From the NCBI RefSeq assembly GCF_001723175.1, contig NC_064652.1:3534001-3598000 (forward strand): a stretch of DNA of 64,000 nucleotides. Direction: 5' to 3'. Each line of letters starts with the position of its first letter. Position 1 is the first letter of the stretch. Of the stretch, positions 22,688 through 33,978 are shown piece after piece. Source of the stretch: Penicillium oxalicum. Lineage: Eukaryota > Ascomycota > Eurotiomycetes > Eurotiales > Aspergillaceae. The translations under genes were made by a program, and so were the position numbers. Below the pieces are notes generated by a model. The model worked only from the letters and a program-made list of their open reading frames with translations. It did no database searches and was not told where the DNA came from.

Positions 22688-25416
22688 CTGCTACCTCCGG
22701 ACTGCCTCACTTCCAGCTACACCTGTCAAGGCCACAGTACTGTCTATTCACTATCATCGTCTAACAAATCACAATCTTGACCGTTCATCCCCCTGCCACC
22801 TAGAGAGTCGGGTAGACTGCAGGGCTGTAGAATAAACGCTCTCCATGGTCCCCAAGTCAACTCTAGAGATTTTAATACGCAACGGAATCTCCCCATAGAT
22901 AAGTCCTTATAGATTAAATTGAATTATTAACATAAAGTGATTGAGATGACTGAAGGCGTGGAGGTCTGTTAGGAGATCGCTCGCAGAGATTTACAGTACG
23001 ACGCTATACTACCTAAATATCACTCTGTATGATCATCGCGAAAAATCACAAATTTGACACCATACTGGCCGCGGGTTTTTCGCGGACCAGGATAGGACCA
23101 AAATCGACTATAAAAGCCGTTCGGTTTCAGGGGCAAAAGCGCATCTTAGTAGGGGCTAGTTATAAAATCTGCTATATGCTAAGTTTAGCGATCTAGGCGG
23201 CCGCGTAAACTTTCTCTACATCAGTGGATTTTTCCTACTCAAGAACTCGGGCGCCATGCCCTAGCCTCAGTATCTGGGGCTAATAGAGAGGTAGTAGGGC
23301 ATTAGCAAAGAACACATTCCTAGTTGATAGGGAGACAGGCCAGTTAGCCAGTTTTGACCCCCTGAAGTTGTAAGGCTCGGGATAACAATTGGTATAGGTT
23401 CGAGACTTTTGTTGTCAAGGGTCATCTGTTACGGAAGCGTTCTGGGCGGACACTAACCAACAAGACCATAAAAGATCACTAATATCCGCAGTTGCGGATA
23501 CTGCCCAGAGTCCGGTATATATAGTATGGTATCGCAACTTGTTCGGCTACGCCGTAACATCATCAGTATCCAAAGTCGGTGATCTTGACCAAACTCAAGT
23601 CCAGGAAGCGGGGATGTCTGGCCGAAGTTACACCGGGGTAGTGGGGGACAACAGATAGGGGCGGAACGCCTAGGATACGCTAATCCCGCAATATTTTGCT
23701 CTCTATTACTATCGACAATTATCTTTCTAGCCGGAGGACTAGCAGCTTCTTAGAGAAGCTAATACAATCTCAGATTTGAGGATGGGAGTTCGTATTGGTG
23801 GAGCTGGGGCCGCTAGGCTAAGTGGATTGACTGCCTGCACAGATTAGGGACTACCGAGGCTTTGCGACGCGGACAGCAGAGAAGAATACTACATTTCCAA
23901 GTTTATAATCCTAGAGATAGTCTTCACGAGAATTGAGAGACTGTCTATCTCACTACAATCTACATCTACTACCGCGCCGCACGCTCTTGCCTTCGGCCGG
24001 CCGCTATGCTATGTATAGCTTTGGCAGATAAGCTGTAAAGCATAGATATCCCCGACGGACTAAAATGCTAGCGGGAACTTGATGGTCGACGCATAGGGAC
24101 ACGCAGCTGCGCGTAAATACCGAGGACGATAAAGAAAGGTGGGTCTCTTTGCTGACAAAGCTGCCTTTCTCTAGGCTTGTGCTAAGAGCATCGATTGTTG
24201 TAGCCTCCTGTAACGTGGATTCGCTAGTGTAAGCTTGAGCTCAGGGGTCTAAAAATTGCCGCAAGACAGGTCAATCTCCGGGGGATCGACTTTACTCCGA
24301 GCTTGCTACGGCCCCGCAAATAGAGGTTACTACTCGCTAGTATGTCCTCTTGGCTAATTAGAAGGGACAAAGGGAAAGGTAATTTCGACTGACGCTGAAG
24401 CCTAGATTCGGTCTATCGCGGATGCTAGTAGAGATCTACAACGCCCAAACCTAAAATTACTGTATCGTTCACGTGGACTGCAATCACGGCCAGTAATCGT
24501 TGCGGTTATGAGACTGCTATTCCATAACAGGTTGCTGTTCTAGTTGGAGAGCCGGGATTGTGAAACTAGACTAACCAGACAACATAGAGACTTGGACTTA
24601 GGGGCGAGAAGGGGTGAGCACGATTATCTAGGAGGTATGCACACGGATTAAGATCCTGACACTGACTAATCCCTATGACCGCATCCCGGTTTAAGAAAAC
24701 CTGATTAGGCTGGATTTTGAGAAACTGTCAAACTCAAACACATAGGGGTAGGGGGGGAAGACAATGCGTTATGGGGTTCGGAAATCTCGTGCATCACGTT
24801 CGGCGAAGAAGTCCCGTTGTCACGGAATCTGGAATGATTCGACCAAGTTTCTACTTACGAGTCTCAAGAGGCCGATAATTGAGGCATTGGCTAGCTAAAC
24901 TGGACTTGAAAGAACCTGCATATTGTGACCCGGACCAATACTTAGGCAGCCTATCTCATCGCCAGAATGAACCCGAGATTATCGTGGGTGCACTGGATAG
25001 GATCTTTATTTTGTTGCCGTTGAGAATTACGTCAACGGATCCTCGATGACTTGTTGGTCCGGCTGGCGGCCGTCGGAAGATTCCGCCAGCCCACCCCTCC
25101 GTTTGTCTACCCCTTCCGAGACTGAGGGGGACGTGTACGGTCAGTAGTGGCGCCTCTGGAACTTCGACCAGGCCGTCTACATATCCTATTCTATTCCGAA
25201 ACCAGCCGTCGAAACACGGTAGACCGTCGACATTTGACGCTAGTTAATCGACGACGGCTCGTCACCAACGGGCCATATAATGCGTTCTATTATATTGTAG
25301 CGTTGTAAAGCTTCTAATTGAAGCGATTGTCTTAGATAAATATTTCACGATGTTCGTCCGGCATCTTCTTCACCCCTAGCGAACCCGGCCCAGACTAGTG
25401 CGCACCGTATACTCGA
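22688..25416. other. 2.7-kb degraded stretch without genes
   Basis: No frame longer than noise. The sequence is full of CTAG/TAG words and stops on both strands. It is the strongest example in the window of DNA that looks as if it had been mutated in a strand-symmetric C-to-T manner. Confidence 0.45.
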
Positions 25417-26099
25417 TCAACTTTGGCGCCTGGAGCGTGGTGACCGATTCTTACTGCCATCTTTGCCTCTTTCCACCCACAATAAACTCAACTTCTCTTC
25501 CATTAAGGCAAGTCTGGTATCAATGGCCTCAATATCAGCGCACAGTTTTGCCACTATGGCCTGCGAATTTGTCTGGTTTAGCTGCATGTTTTCGTTCCAG
25601 CAATGCTGATTCTCAAGGGATATTTCCGTAGACCTGGCTCTGTTGATCAATACAATATTCATACGTCGACTATTCTGATACACTCACTGCTGTCGTTTAT
25701 CCAAGCTAGGGAAGTATTAGCCTCGTATTTCTCAACTTCCTCACCAGGTAACTGGATATCTTACTCTGCCATACAAGCTAAAGCAAGTTCAAGCGAGGTC
25801 TTTGGATACTCCGACTTGGAGACCTTGTTTGATGGGGTCGAGATTATCTCCTGGGGCACCGCAACCCAGTTCTGCTCGTTATCTTCCTCATCGCCATCTT
25901 CCTTCATCGTAGCATCTTCAATTTCATCTTCCGATTGGGAGCCCGTCTGCCGGAGGTCTCCCTCATCCATGGATTCTGCATCCGACCCCTCAATGCTCCA
26001 GATACCAGGCCTCGAGGACGGGCCATATTTGAAGGCCTGCTCTAGTCGATCAGAATATTTTCCAGAGGCAGCACCAGATCTTTTTCTGGCTCCAGTCAT
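25417..26099 (-). CDS. Acidic two-exon coiled-coil protein
   Basis: Start at the ATG at 26099 (MTGARKRSGAASGKYSD). Exon 1 is 25765-26099, then a 125-bp intron (GTAAGATATCC donor, CAACAG acceptor), then exon 2 (25417-25639), for about 185 residues. The N-terminal half is strongly acidic (SEDEIEDATMKEDGDEEDNE, about residues 50-75). The C-terminal half is a coiled coil (IVAKLCADIEAIDTRLALME) with a basic tail. Upstream in-frame ATGs exist at 26186, but the chosen one gives the more typical start. It converges on the coiled-coil gene at 21872-22687. A decayed copy lies at 19360-20510. The intron boundaries are my best fit and could be wrong. Confidence 0.48.
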
Positions 26100-26773
26100 G
26101 CTTGATAGTAGATCAGAAGTGCGAGGCGCAGAAGGTATTATAGTAAGTAGGAGAGGTGTGAGGAAAGACAGGCAGACCAAGTCCAAGGAGACAGGACGGT
26201 CTTATAGCGTATGTGGGGATAGATTAACGTAACATCAAACAAACTCTATTCCTTTAAGTACCGTAACTACGGCCGGCAAAGCTATGACCTCTGGCTTCAT
26301 ATAATTGGTCGCCGTGATTGTCCGCAGCATTCTGAGGGGAACGTATTAACTATCAGGTTGACCATAAAGTCATCGGACGAATACAAACCACAAGGTGGAA
26401 ACAAAATATTCTTGCTCTTGTGGCAATTAGGACGGCGACAGGAAGCCAAGTCATCAAATTTCTACCTCTGAAAATTTTATGCGATATACATCATTAAGTA
26501 ACTTGGCGCGGTGACATACACGCCTCGCTAGAGAAGAGAAAAAGATAAGATAGGCCGAACTTAGGTGTGAAGGGCCAAATCTGTAGATTGACCTAGGATT
26601 AAGTAGCGGTGAGACGACCAGTGTTTGCAGGGCTAGCGTACAAAGAGTAGAAAATGTTAGCGTTTTCACCGAGACCATCCCCCAAGAATGTTGGTAATCG
26701 GTTCACCGGCCTATTGAACGGATTAATGCCCCACAGGACTACTAGCGCACGGCTCTAGATCCACTGTAATTTA

Positions 26774-26817
26774 ACGTAATCCACGGTCACCCTGGACACA
26801 CGGTCACCCTGGACACC
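26774..26817 (+). repeat. Left terminal inverted repeat
   Basis: It begins acgtaatccacggtcaccct and ends ggacacc. It is the exact reverse complement of 28607-28650 and is preceded by TA. Confidence 0.97.
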
Positions 26818-26867
26818 CCACCAGAAAACGCGTTAATCTACCAACCTACCAAATTCAACCAACTACC

Positions 26868-28550
26868 ATGCCACCAATTCGTGCTAAATCCTCGCATAAA
26901 CTGACTAGTCAAGAGGGCAAGATCCTATTAGCCCTCTCCGATATTAAAGATGGCCGCGTCAAGTCTATTCGTGCAGCAGCGAAGCTATACGAAATTCCGC
27001 ACAGTACCCTACATACGCGTGCATGTGGTGTAGTCTCTATCAATGAGAGACGCAACCCCAACTAGAAATTGACCCAGTTAGAAGAGGATTCGCTTGCTAC
27101 ATGGATACTCTCTATGGATTCGCGGGGGGCAGCGCCTAGGTCCTCTACCGTTCGAGAGATGGCCAATATCCTTCTTGCAGCGCGTGGAACTATCCCTCCC
27201 TTAACTGTTGGCGTTAATTGGGCATCAACATTCGTTAAACGGCGCGATGAGCTTCAATCGCGCTACTCTAAGCGATATGACTACCAACGCGCATTAAACG
27301 AAGACCCGAAAGCCCTACGAGCCTAGTTTGCGACTATACAAAGAGTGATTGAGAACGGGATACAACCGGAGGATATCTATAACTTTGATAAGACAGGCTT
27401 TGCGATGGGCCTTATATCATCACAGAAAGTTGTTACGCGGGCAGAATACTACGGCCGGCGATCAATCTTACAGCCTGGTAATCGCGAATGGGTTACTGCG
27501 ATCGAAGCAATATGCGCTGATGGCTTCTCGCTGCCACCCTGTATTATATTCAAAGCCCAGGTTTATATCGCTGGTTGGTTTGAATCAAATCTTCCTAGGG
27601 ATTGGCGAATTGAAATATCGAATAACGGCTGGACTACCGATGAGATCGGCCTTCGCTGGCTTCAAAAGCTCTTTATTCCATACACTGCTTCGCGTGTACG
27701 AGGGCGATTTCGGCTATTAATCCTTGACGGCCACGGTAGCCATCTTACACCTCAATTCGATCGAATCTGTGCCGAAAATGATATCATACCACTTTGTATG
27801 CCTTCACATTCGTCTCACTTACTACAGCCGCTTGATGTTGGGTGCTTTGCAGTGCTAAAGCGTGCGTACGGTCGCTTCGTGAGTGACTTAGCCCGAACAG
27901 GCTACAATCATATCGACAAGCTTGATTTTCTTGCTGATTATCCTCGCGCGAGGATAGAAGCTTTTCAACCAAATATTATTCAAAGTAGCTTCGCGGCTAC
28001 TGGTATCGTACCAGTAGCTGCCGACAGAGTACTTTCGAAACTTAATATATCGCTTCATACGCCTACACCACCATCAAGCCGACCAAGCAGCAGATCTAGC
28101 CAATTCACCCCAAAAACGCCTAGGACAGCAATACAGCTAGAGAAGCAAGCTTCTATGCTTAAAGAGTTTCTTAAACAGCGATCGAATAGCCCGCCTACGC
28201 CGTCAAAACTTATACTTGATCAGATTATCAAGGGCGCCTATCTCTCATTACATGGCGGTGCATTACTAGCGCAGGATAACGCCAACCTACGCGCAGCGAA
28301 TGAAAAGAAACGTCAAAAGCGCACTCGATCAACTAGGCAGATTGCACACGAGGGAGGCCTAACAATCGAAGAGGGCCTACAGCTAGTCCAGCAGCCAATT
28401 CAGCCAGTAGAAGCTGATGAGGTAGTATCGCATGAAGGGCCCGATTTGCCTAATCAGCTAATGCAACCGGTCAGGAGGGCTCCGCCTACCTGTAGTGGAT
28501 GTGGCCAAGTTGGCCATAGGATTACTTCATGTAAAAATCGTATTATTTAG
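26868..28550 (+). pseudogene. Pogo/Fot1-like transposase with two TAG stops
   Basis: One frame of 561 codons starts at ATG 26868 and stays in phase throughout, but codons 66 (27063-27065) and 153 (27324-27326) are TAG. Each is explained by one CAG-to-TAG transition. The N-terminal part is a helix-turn-helix (SIRAAAKLYEIPHSTLHTR), followed by a CENP-B-like second DNA-binding part (EDSLATWILSMDSRG). The DDE_1 catalytic core then has Asp in NFDKTGF (about 174), in LILDGHGSHL (about 287) and in LLQPLDVGCF (about 323), giving a DD35D spacing. A CCHC zinc knuckle (CSGCGQVGHRITSC) ends the protein. The catalytic residues are intact; only the two nonsense codons inactivate it. Confidence 0.92.
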
Positions 28551-28606
28551 TTGAATTAATAGGTGTTGGTTGAGATAATCGATTTTGAAATTTTCTAATG
28601 GGGGTA

Positions 28607-28650
28607 GGTGTCCAGGGTGACCGTGTGTCCAGGGTGACCGTGGATTACGT
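28607..28650 (-). repeat. Right terminal inverted repeat
   Basis: It is the exact reverse complement of the left TIR over 44 bases and is followed by the TA duplication. Confidence 0.97.
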
Positions 28651-28652
28651 TA

Positions 28653-29762
28653 CTAATTTTCTTTGGCCCTAATCGTGCAGGGCTTCCAATTCATCACGCT
28701 ATCCTGCAATACGCAGAACGTCCTATAGTAGGTATAGTTGGCCGGTTTATCCCCATCGCTATTATACCCAACAACCCCAGGAGTGTACCGCTTTTACCCG
28801 CGTTCACTTTACAGCTTTGTAGAATCATTGGGAAAGGGCACAATGCCGAGGGAGCACGATTTGAGAAGCGTATATCTCATTCCACCTACGGCGTGACTGT
28901 TGACCTTACTATTGCGTACGAGTTCATGCGGGCTAGGGAAACATTGGGTATGTGAGGGAAACATTGGCCAAATAGTGCACAGTTGTGCCCTTTCGGCCGC
29001 GGCAACGCCGATGTGCTATTTCCCCCCTAACTTTATGTTCTTGACATTTGCTATCTGATTAAATCCAGTAGCCATCAATTCATTATTTGCTTTTTACGAA
29101 ACTTGCTTCAGTTGATTGGGCTCGAAGCAGTCTCATCAGAAAATTTGTATGCTCTTCCGCCCACAACTGCTAGACCTTGACTGTTGAATTTTCCAATCGC
29201 TCCTAGCAATCATGAGGCTGATGAACACATTTGAGAGGGGGCATGACTCCATTCGTCACTCTTGGACTTCCAATGCTCTATTGCGGAGCTCAAACTTTCT
29301 AAATTTTGGATCCCTTGAACTTAATATATTCCGCTGCTCAACCACAATCATGTTTCCACTATCTATCATCTACTGTTCTTGACAGATACACTGGCCTATC
29401 GGATGCATGCCACACTGCTCCAATTGTTACTTATGTTGGCAAGTTGCCGTCTCCGACCTGAATCAGTGAGAGAAGATCGCGCCGTCCCAAGTCTGCCCAA
29501 AGCAAGACAACTTGTCACCTTTGAACGATATAACTCCGTCTGTTATTCAATTGTCAGCACAACCAACAATTACTTCCAGTGAGTTAAATACGTGAGATAG
29601 AGTCTATATATACCCATATTAATTGATGTCAACTGACTGTCAGGTTTGCAAGTTGCTTGAAGCATTGGCAGCCTGGCCAGGGCATCACCCATGTCACACG
29701 AGCCCATAAACCCACCACTATGTAGAGACAGTATGTTAGAACACTAAGCACCCAGTGATAGA
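28653..29762. other. Stretch without a convincing gene
   Basis: A/T-rich DNA with scattered stops. Near 28930 the phrase gggaaacattgg occurs twice within about 30 bases. A 67-codon plus-strand frame at 29379 has a hydrophobic start but no supporting context. Confidence 0.4.
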
Positions 29763-29999
29763 TCAAGTCATTGCGTACTTCTCTCGCGCGGTCAGCTGTC
29801 CATTATCATTTGCGAAGCAGTTAGTCATCGAAATGTAACCTTGCTGCTGTTTACTACCATCGCAATAGCAGGACATTGTTCCATCATTACTAGCCGTGCA
29901 CAGGTTCCAATCAAGCTGGCAGTCGGGTTTAGTTGTGGTAGGGTCAGCACGGGAGGGCAAGACGTTTAAAGCGAGCAGAGCCAGAAAGATCAAAGACAT
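29763..29999 (-). CDS. Small secreted cysteine-containing protein
   Basis: Taking the ATG at 29999 gives 78 residues that begin with a clean signal peptide (MSLIFLALLALNVLPSRA, cleavage before DPTTT). The mature part of about 60 residues has five cysteines (PDCQ, NLCT, MSCYCDG, TNCF). A longer frame from 30095 adds 32 residues before this and would bury the signal sequence, so the internal ATG is preferred. Size, secretion signal and cysteines resemble fungal effector-like or antimicrobial small secreted proteins; the family is not recognised. An odd number of cysteines may mean a missed exon. No intron is seen. Confidence 0.5.
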   Translation of the reverse strand: MSLIFLALLALNVLPSRADPTTTKPDCQLDWNLCTASNDGTMSCYCDGSKQQQGYISMTNCFANDNGQLTAREKYAMT

Positions 30000-31884
30000 T
30001 TCTAATAGTATACGTGCAGCGGTGCAGCTCTTGAGGATTTGCAAATAGCGAATCAATCGACAATCGCTAGGTTTAAGATTATGGGTGCCGATCACAAGAG
30101 GCGCTTATATATTACGAACTACAGCACTCTGTCTTTTCTCGTCCTAGTTCTGACCTTCAGGAGGCCCTCAATAATCAGTTCCACTACCCTCTGCTTTCAC
30201 CGGCTTCTTTTAACCCCAAATGCCTACCGACCCAGCTCAGAATAGGCTATGCTGTGTTACATCGGCTATTTTGTTTTATGGAGAGATGCAATTGCAAATT
30301 GCACCGTTTATTTGAGATGCCGCGGCTTCATCTAAGATAACAGCGTGGTGAATCAATGTCATCATGAAAGGTGTTCGGTTCAACGGCTTCTCCGGGATCA
30401 CCAGACCATCGGTCCAGTCAACATAGCCAAGATCACCTTAGCTGTTCAATTGTGCTCTATTCTGAACTCTGAACTGTAGAACATCCACCATTTGATATCG
30501 TCACAGTAGTGAATATTCTTGCGTGTGGACCACATTGCTGCGATATAAATCCACATTGGCATACTGTACTTTGATTCCTAATATGGATGAGCTTAGTCAC
30601 TTCGGCTCCAACTTGACTCAGTCAATCTTACCCGAGAACGGTGGAAAATGCCTATCATCCTTTTTTTTTTCTGAAAATCATGGAATTCGGTGACGTGACT
30701 GTCAAACTCGTCCGTGTATGACTGTATGATCTTAGTCGGTGGGAAGTGGAAATCATATTCATGGCCCATCACAGATCCCGGAGGATCAGTTTACAATTTG
30801 TCTCTCTAGATAGGCGAAATTCCGGCAGAATTTGGGAGAGATTAAAAGACCGGCTCACTAACTCCTAGAGGGACTTCCTCGTGTATCGAAGTCAGTACTG
30901 CATACTTACAGAAAATATTTCGAGCTATATCTGCTACCATTCATTGTGCACTATTTCTCAAAAGTTGCGAAGATCGCAAGTCACTTTGATATCACCAGAT
31001 CAAGTTATACATACCACTTCGAACTCCAAGCTTGAGATTTCCGATTCGGCGACATGTCTCTGCGGCGGAAAAACACGAGCCGCTTTTTGTCAGCTATACC
31101 CTCGTTATACCCTCATGGATGCCCGACCAAAAACCAACCTGGGCTGCAACAGGGGGCGACAAGACCATCACCCGCCACAACCTAGTGCGCAGCACACCGA
31201 CTCAAGAGCGGAAACGGTCTTTCCCCAAATACAGGTAGAGTGCACAAAGCTTCTGATATTGATGATCGAATGCTTATTACATCCAGCAGCTTTGGCCATT
31301 TGTGACTGTTAGGCTGCCCCCGTGGCGCGCGGCTCTGAAACCGCTTTGGCGCCTGGGCGAAGTCTAGCATGGCCGTGACCGCCCTAGCCCGCGAGACGGT
31401 GTATGGTTTGCCTTTCTTACCTTCGGTTAAGCCTCCCAGAATACCCGAGATACTGGCGAACACGTCTCCCACTTCACTCCGTAACTTCCTTTGAATATCC
31501 CTTACCTCTGTACAGTCCACTAGCAGGAGCTTTTACAGTATACACTTCTCTCTTCCGGTTCATCTGTCCGCGGGTAACAATATTACTACCGTGGGTTAGC
31601 GTCACGAAATAGGAAGTTCCCATCTCTACGGAAGTTTCCATCAGGCGATCGCTTGCTATCTCCTAGAAGAGAGGTGTAAAGACTCCCTGTCACCCCTATT
31701 TTAGCTTCTTCTTTTTCTTTTTCCTCTTCCTCTTCCTCTTCCTCTTCTTCTTCTCATCTCCCGCTCCCACTCTGCAGTAGTTAGCTCTCTATCCTGCAGA
31801 CCATCTTTTTAGATATTCCACAACACCAGGCTTTCCGGTCTGTTGAAAGTCACAACCCTCGTCTCGTTGAAACCGTCATCCACC
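30000..31884. other. Mostly non-coding stretch with uncertain ORFs
   Basis: A plus-strand frame of 143 codons (30881-31312) and a minus-strand frame of 112 codons (31182-31520, with VRDIQRKLRSEVGDVFASIS) overlap. The minus-strand one has helix-like composition and splice-donor-like GTAAG sites next to it, so it could be an exon, but I could not assemble a gene. From about 31700 a pyrimidine-rich tract leads into the next gene. Confidence 0.35.
31699..31757 (+). promoter_or_regulatory. CT-rich tract upstream of the gene at 31885
   Basis: About 59 bases of almost pure pyrimidine, including a (CCTCTT)n microsatellite, lie about 130 bp before the start codon at 31885. Such CT-rich blocks are common next to transcription starts in filamentous fungi. 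The assignment is by position and composition only. Confidence 0.4.
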
Positions 31885-32493
31885 ATGGAAGACATACCGA
31901 ACGAAGACTTCTGCCTCCCTTGCCTTGAACGTTCTGACCGCCTCTGGCATGGAGGCGAACCATTCCGAGTTCACTGTGACCATACCGCTGCTTGTCAGCC
32001 ATTTCCTACTAGTCTCGAAGGCACTCGCCTGGAATACCTCGCCCTTATCACTACCATAGACCGGAACTTCAAATATTCGGCTATGAATCCTGATTCGTAC
32101 AACGCGAAGACAACTGAGGCGATCCACAACCTCAATGCTGAATTCACCAAGGCTGTCGGACTCCACCAGCGCCGGTACTTGGATGACCAGGCTGGGCTTG
32201 AATCCTTCTGTGCGTCCCGTAGAGCATCTATCGACCCTCAAAAGCCCATCTCTGAGAAAGGAATACCTGGAGCCTTATATGCCAAAGCTACCACAAAGCT
32301 GCGCCTACAGTGGGGTGATCATGGCTGGTATATCTGGCAGGCGGCCGTGAAGGACTTTGATCGCACTATGATGAAGCTGATTGACGAGTATGATGAGTCC
32401 GATTATGTTTATGGCGATGAGACCTGCTTGCAAGCCTGGATCCGAAAGTTCCCCTTGCCTCTGAAGAGGCGAGGCTCAGATACATGTTACTGA
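31885..32493 (+). CDS. Hypothetical protein, single exon
   Basis: An open frame of 216 codons from 31843. I prefer the ATG at 31885 (MEDIPNEDFCLPCLERSDR, 202 residues) because it follows the pyrimidine tract and begins the compact part of the protein. The N-terminus has C-x2-C followed about 25 residues later by HCDHTAAC, a possible zinc site. The rest is helical and charged (TEAIHNLNAEFTKAVGLHQR, WGDHGWYIWQAAVKDFDRTM). No signal peptide or membrane segment. Codon use looks like that of a real gene. I do not recognise the family; Zn-binding is an inference from spacing. Confidence 0.5.
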   Translation: MEDIPNEDFCLPCLERSDRLWHGGEPFRVHCDHTAACQPFPTSLEGTRLEYLALITTIDRNFKYSAMNPDSYNAKTTEAIHNLNAEFTKAVGLHQRRYLDDQAGLESFCASRRASIDPQKPISEKGIPGALYAKATTKLRLQWGDHGWYIWQAAVKDFDRTMMKLIDEYDESDYVYGDETCLQAWIRKFPLPLKRRGSDTCY

Positions 32494-32819
32494 AGGACAC
32501 AAGAGAGGTTTCATAAGTTTTTAAAGCACTATCAAGCTCAATTCATGCGTTTGCAACCTCTGTGGACTGGAATATCCGTGCTCCCCTGCTCAGCTGCCCC
32601 AGGCTGTACGACATTGACCGGGGAATAGATGGAAAACCCTGCAGATGGCTCTCAGTTTCCAGTGACACATGTGCTTCGGGCACCTGGCGCTGAACTGGTA
32701 TCAAGTTGCGTGCGGTCATTGCCTCCTCTAGCTCCGATATCAACATCCCCAGATTTTGATGTATTAATGGGCCTCTGGCAGGATCGTGAAAGACCCATTA
32801 CTCTGCGAGAGTCAGCATT

Positions 32820-33978
32820 TTAGCTAGGCATTTCATTGTGACGCAATAATGCATCTGGTTGAGAACCATCATCATCAGGAATCGATAGTTGGCCCGTCTG
32901 TCCAAGACTTATTTCTGTTCCTGAATAACCACCGTGGACAGGAACCATAGAATCTATTGTTGAGGTCAGATGTTGAAAGGTTTCTATCTTCATTGAACTC
33001 CAGTAAATATGGACACCCACCTAGGCTAAAAATTTGAGACCCTAGGACAGAGCCTTGCCCAGTGTAAACTTGAGCGCAAGAATGTAAAGTAGCTCTCTTT
33101 CTAGCAGACGCCTCGAAATTTCTGCTGTCGTAATGTGGCCTCTTCCGGCCTGTATAACCAGAAGCAACTCCGGTAAATGGGGCAATATGATAAGAGTTGC
33201 GCATCTGAAACGCGCATCAGTAAGACTTATATGCATTGTATATTGCTTCAGATGCCTTCCGCAATATTGATCGATAATCTTCGTCGTACATCGTTTCTTC
33301 ATAAGCGTTCAAAGGTTCAATCTCAGTTTTTGATAGCCCTGCTCGTTAGAAACTAAACAAAAAGGACAGTTAGTGACTAACCCTATATCCTAAGGGGTTA
33401 ACGCACATTTTCGCTGCATGCAACAGAGGAAATTCCAGTATGGCTTCTCTCCGATTAAACAACGACCACCTTCTACCATATCGTTGGAGATACATGCATC
33501 GCTTCCGCGCGCGTTCTCGATCTTCTTTGGGTATGTCGGCGCTGCGATAGGCTTCGCCAATGATATTTTTGACTGCCTTCGTGAGAAGCTTCCCTTTCTC
33601 GCTGTCGGTGGGATCGGTCTCTCGTTCCAACCGCTTTTTCTCATTTTGAACAAGATCATGTAGTATGATGAGTACGACCCTTCGGCGGATAGGGTTCAGC
33701 GTTGTTGAATCGTCAAATTCATCAACATCACGTAGACAACAGTTAACAAGCGCGGGATTCGAAGGAGGCTGACTGTGCCCCCAGAGGTTTGCAACGGGTT
33801 CCGAGATCCAGTCGTACAAGCATTGCGGTACATCAGTTCCGGTGCGACGCCTCCATTTCTTTGTTAGTTCTGCCAGGCGAGAGGCTTGTTCAGCTGAAAG
33901 TCGCTCTTTTTTATCGTTCTCCCTGGAACCATTCTTCAACTTCCATTCCTTTTGAATTACCAACACCACTATGTCCAA
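32820..33978 (-). pseudogene. Hypothetical gene, interrupted
   Basis: The first block (33978 to about 33404) reads 190 residues of charged helical protein (SAEQASRLAELTKKWRRRTG, KERLERETDPTDSEKGK-like). It has no ATG at its start, so an upstream exon is missing. A second block (about 33330-33040) continues with KTEIEPLNAYEETMYDEDYR and reaches MRNSYHIAPFTGVASG, but a TGA in the same frame near 33215 interrupts it; CGA-to-TGA would explain this. A 37-bp intron (GTGGGTGTCC...GATAG) then joins to ETFQHLTSTIDSMVPVHGG. Further exons may lie at 32543-32746. No domain is recognised. It is either a pseudogene or an expressed gene with introns that I mis-assigned. Confidence 0.4.

Larger units (their letters stand above)
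26774..28650 (+). mobile_element. Fot1/pogo-type DNA transposon with 44-bp TIRs
   Basis: A 1877-bp element bounded by perfect 44-bp terminal inverted repeats (26774-26817 and 28607-28650) and flanked by TA on both sides (26772-26773 and 28651-28652), the target-site duplication of Tc1/mariner-type elements. Each TIR carries an internal direct repeat (ggtcaccctggacac twice). It encodes one transposase frame broken by two TAG codons. With intact ends it could still be moved in trans by a related transposase. The identical TIRs argue for a fairly young insertion. Confidence 0.95.
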
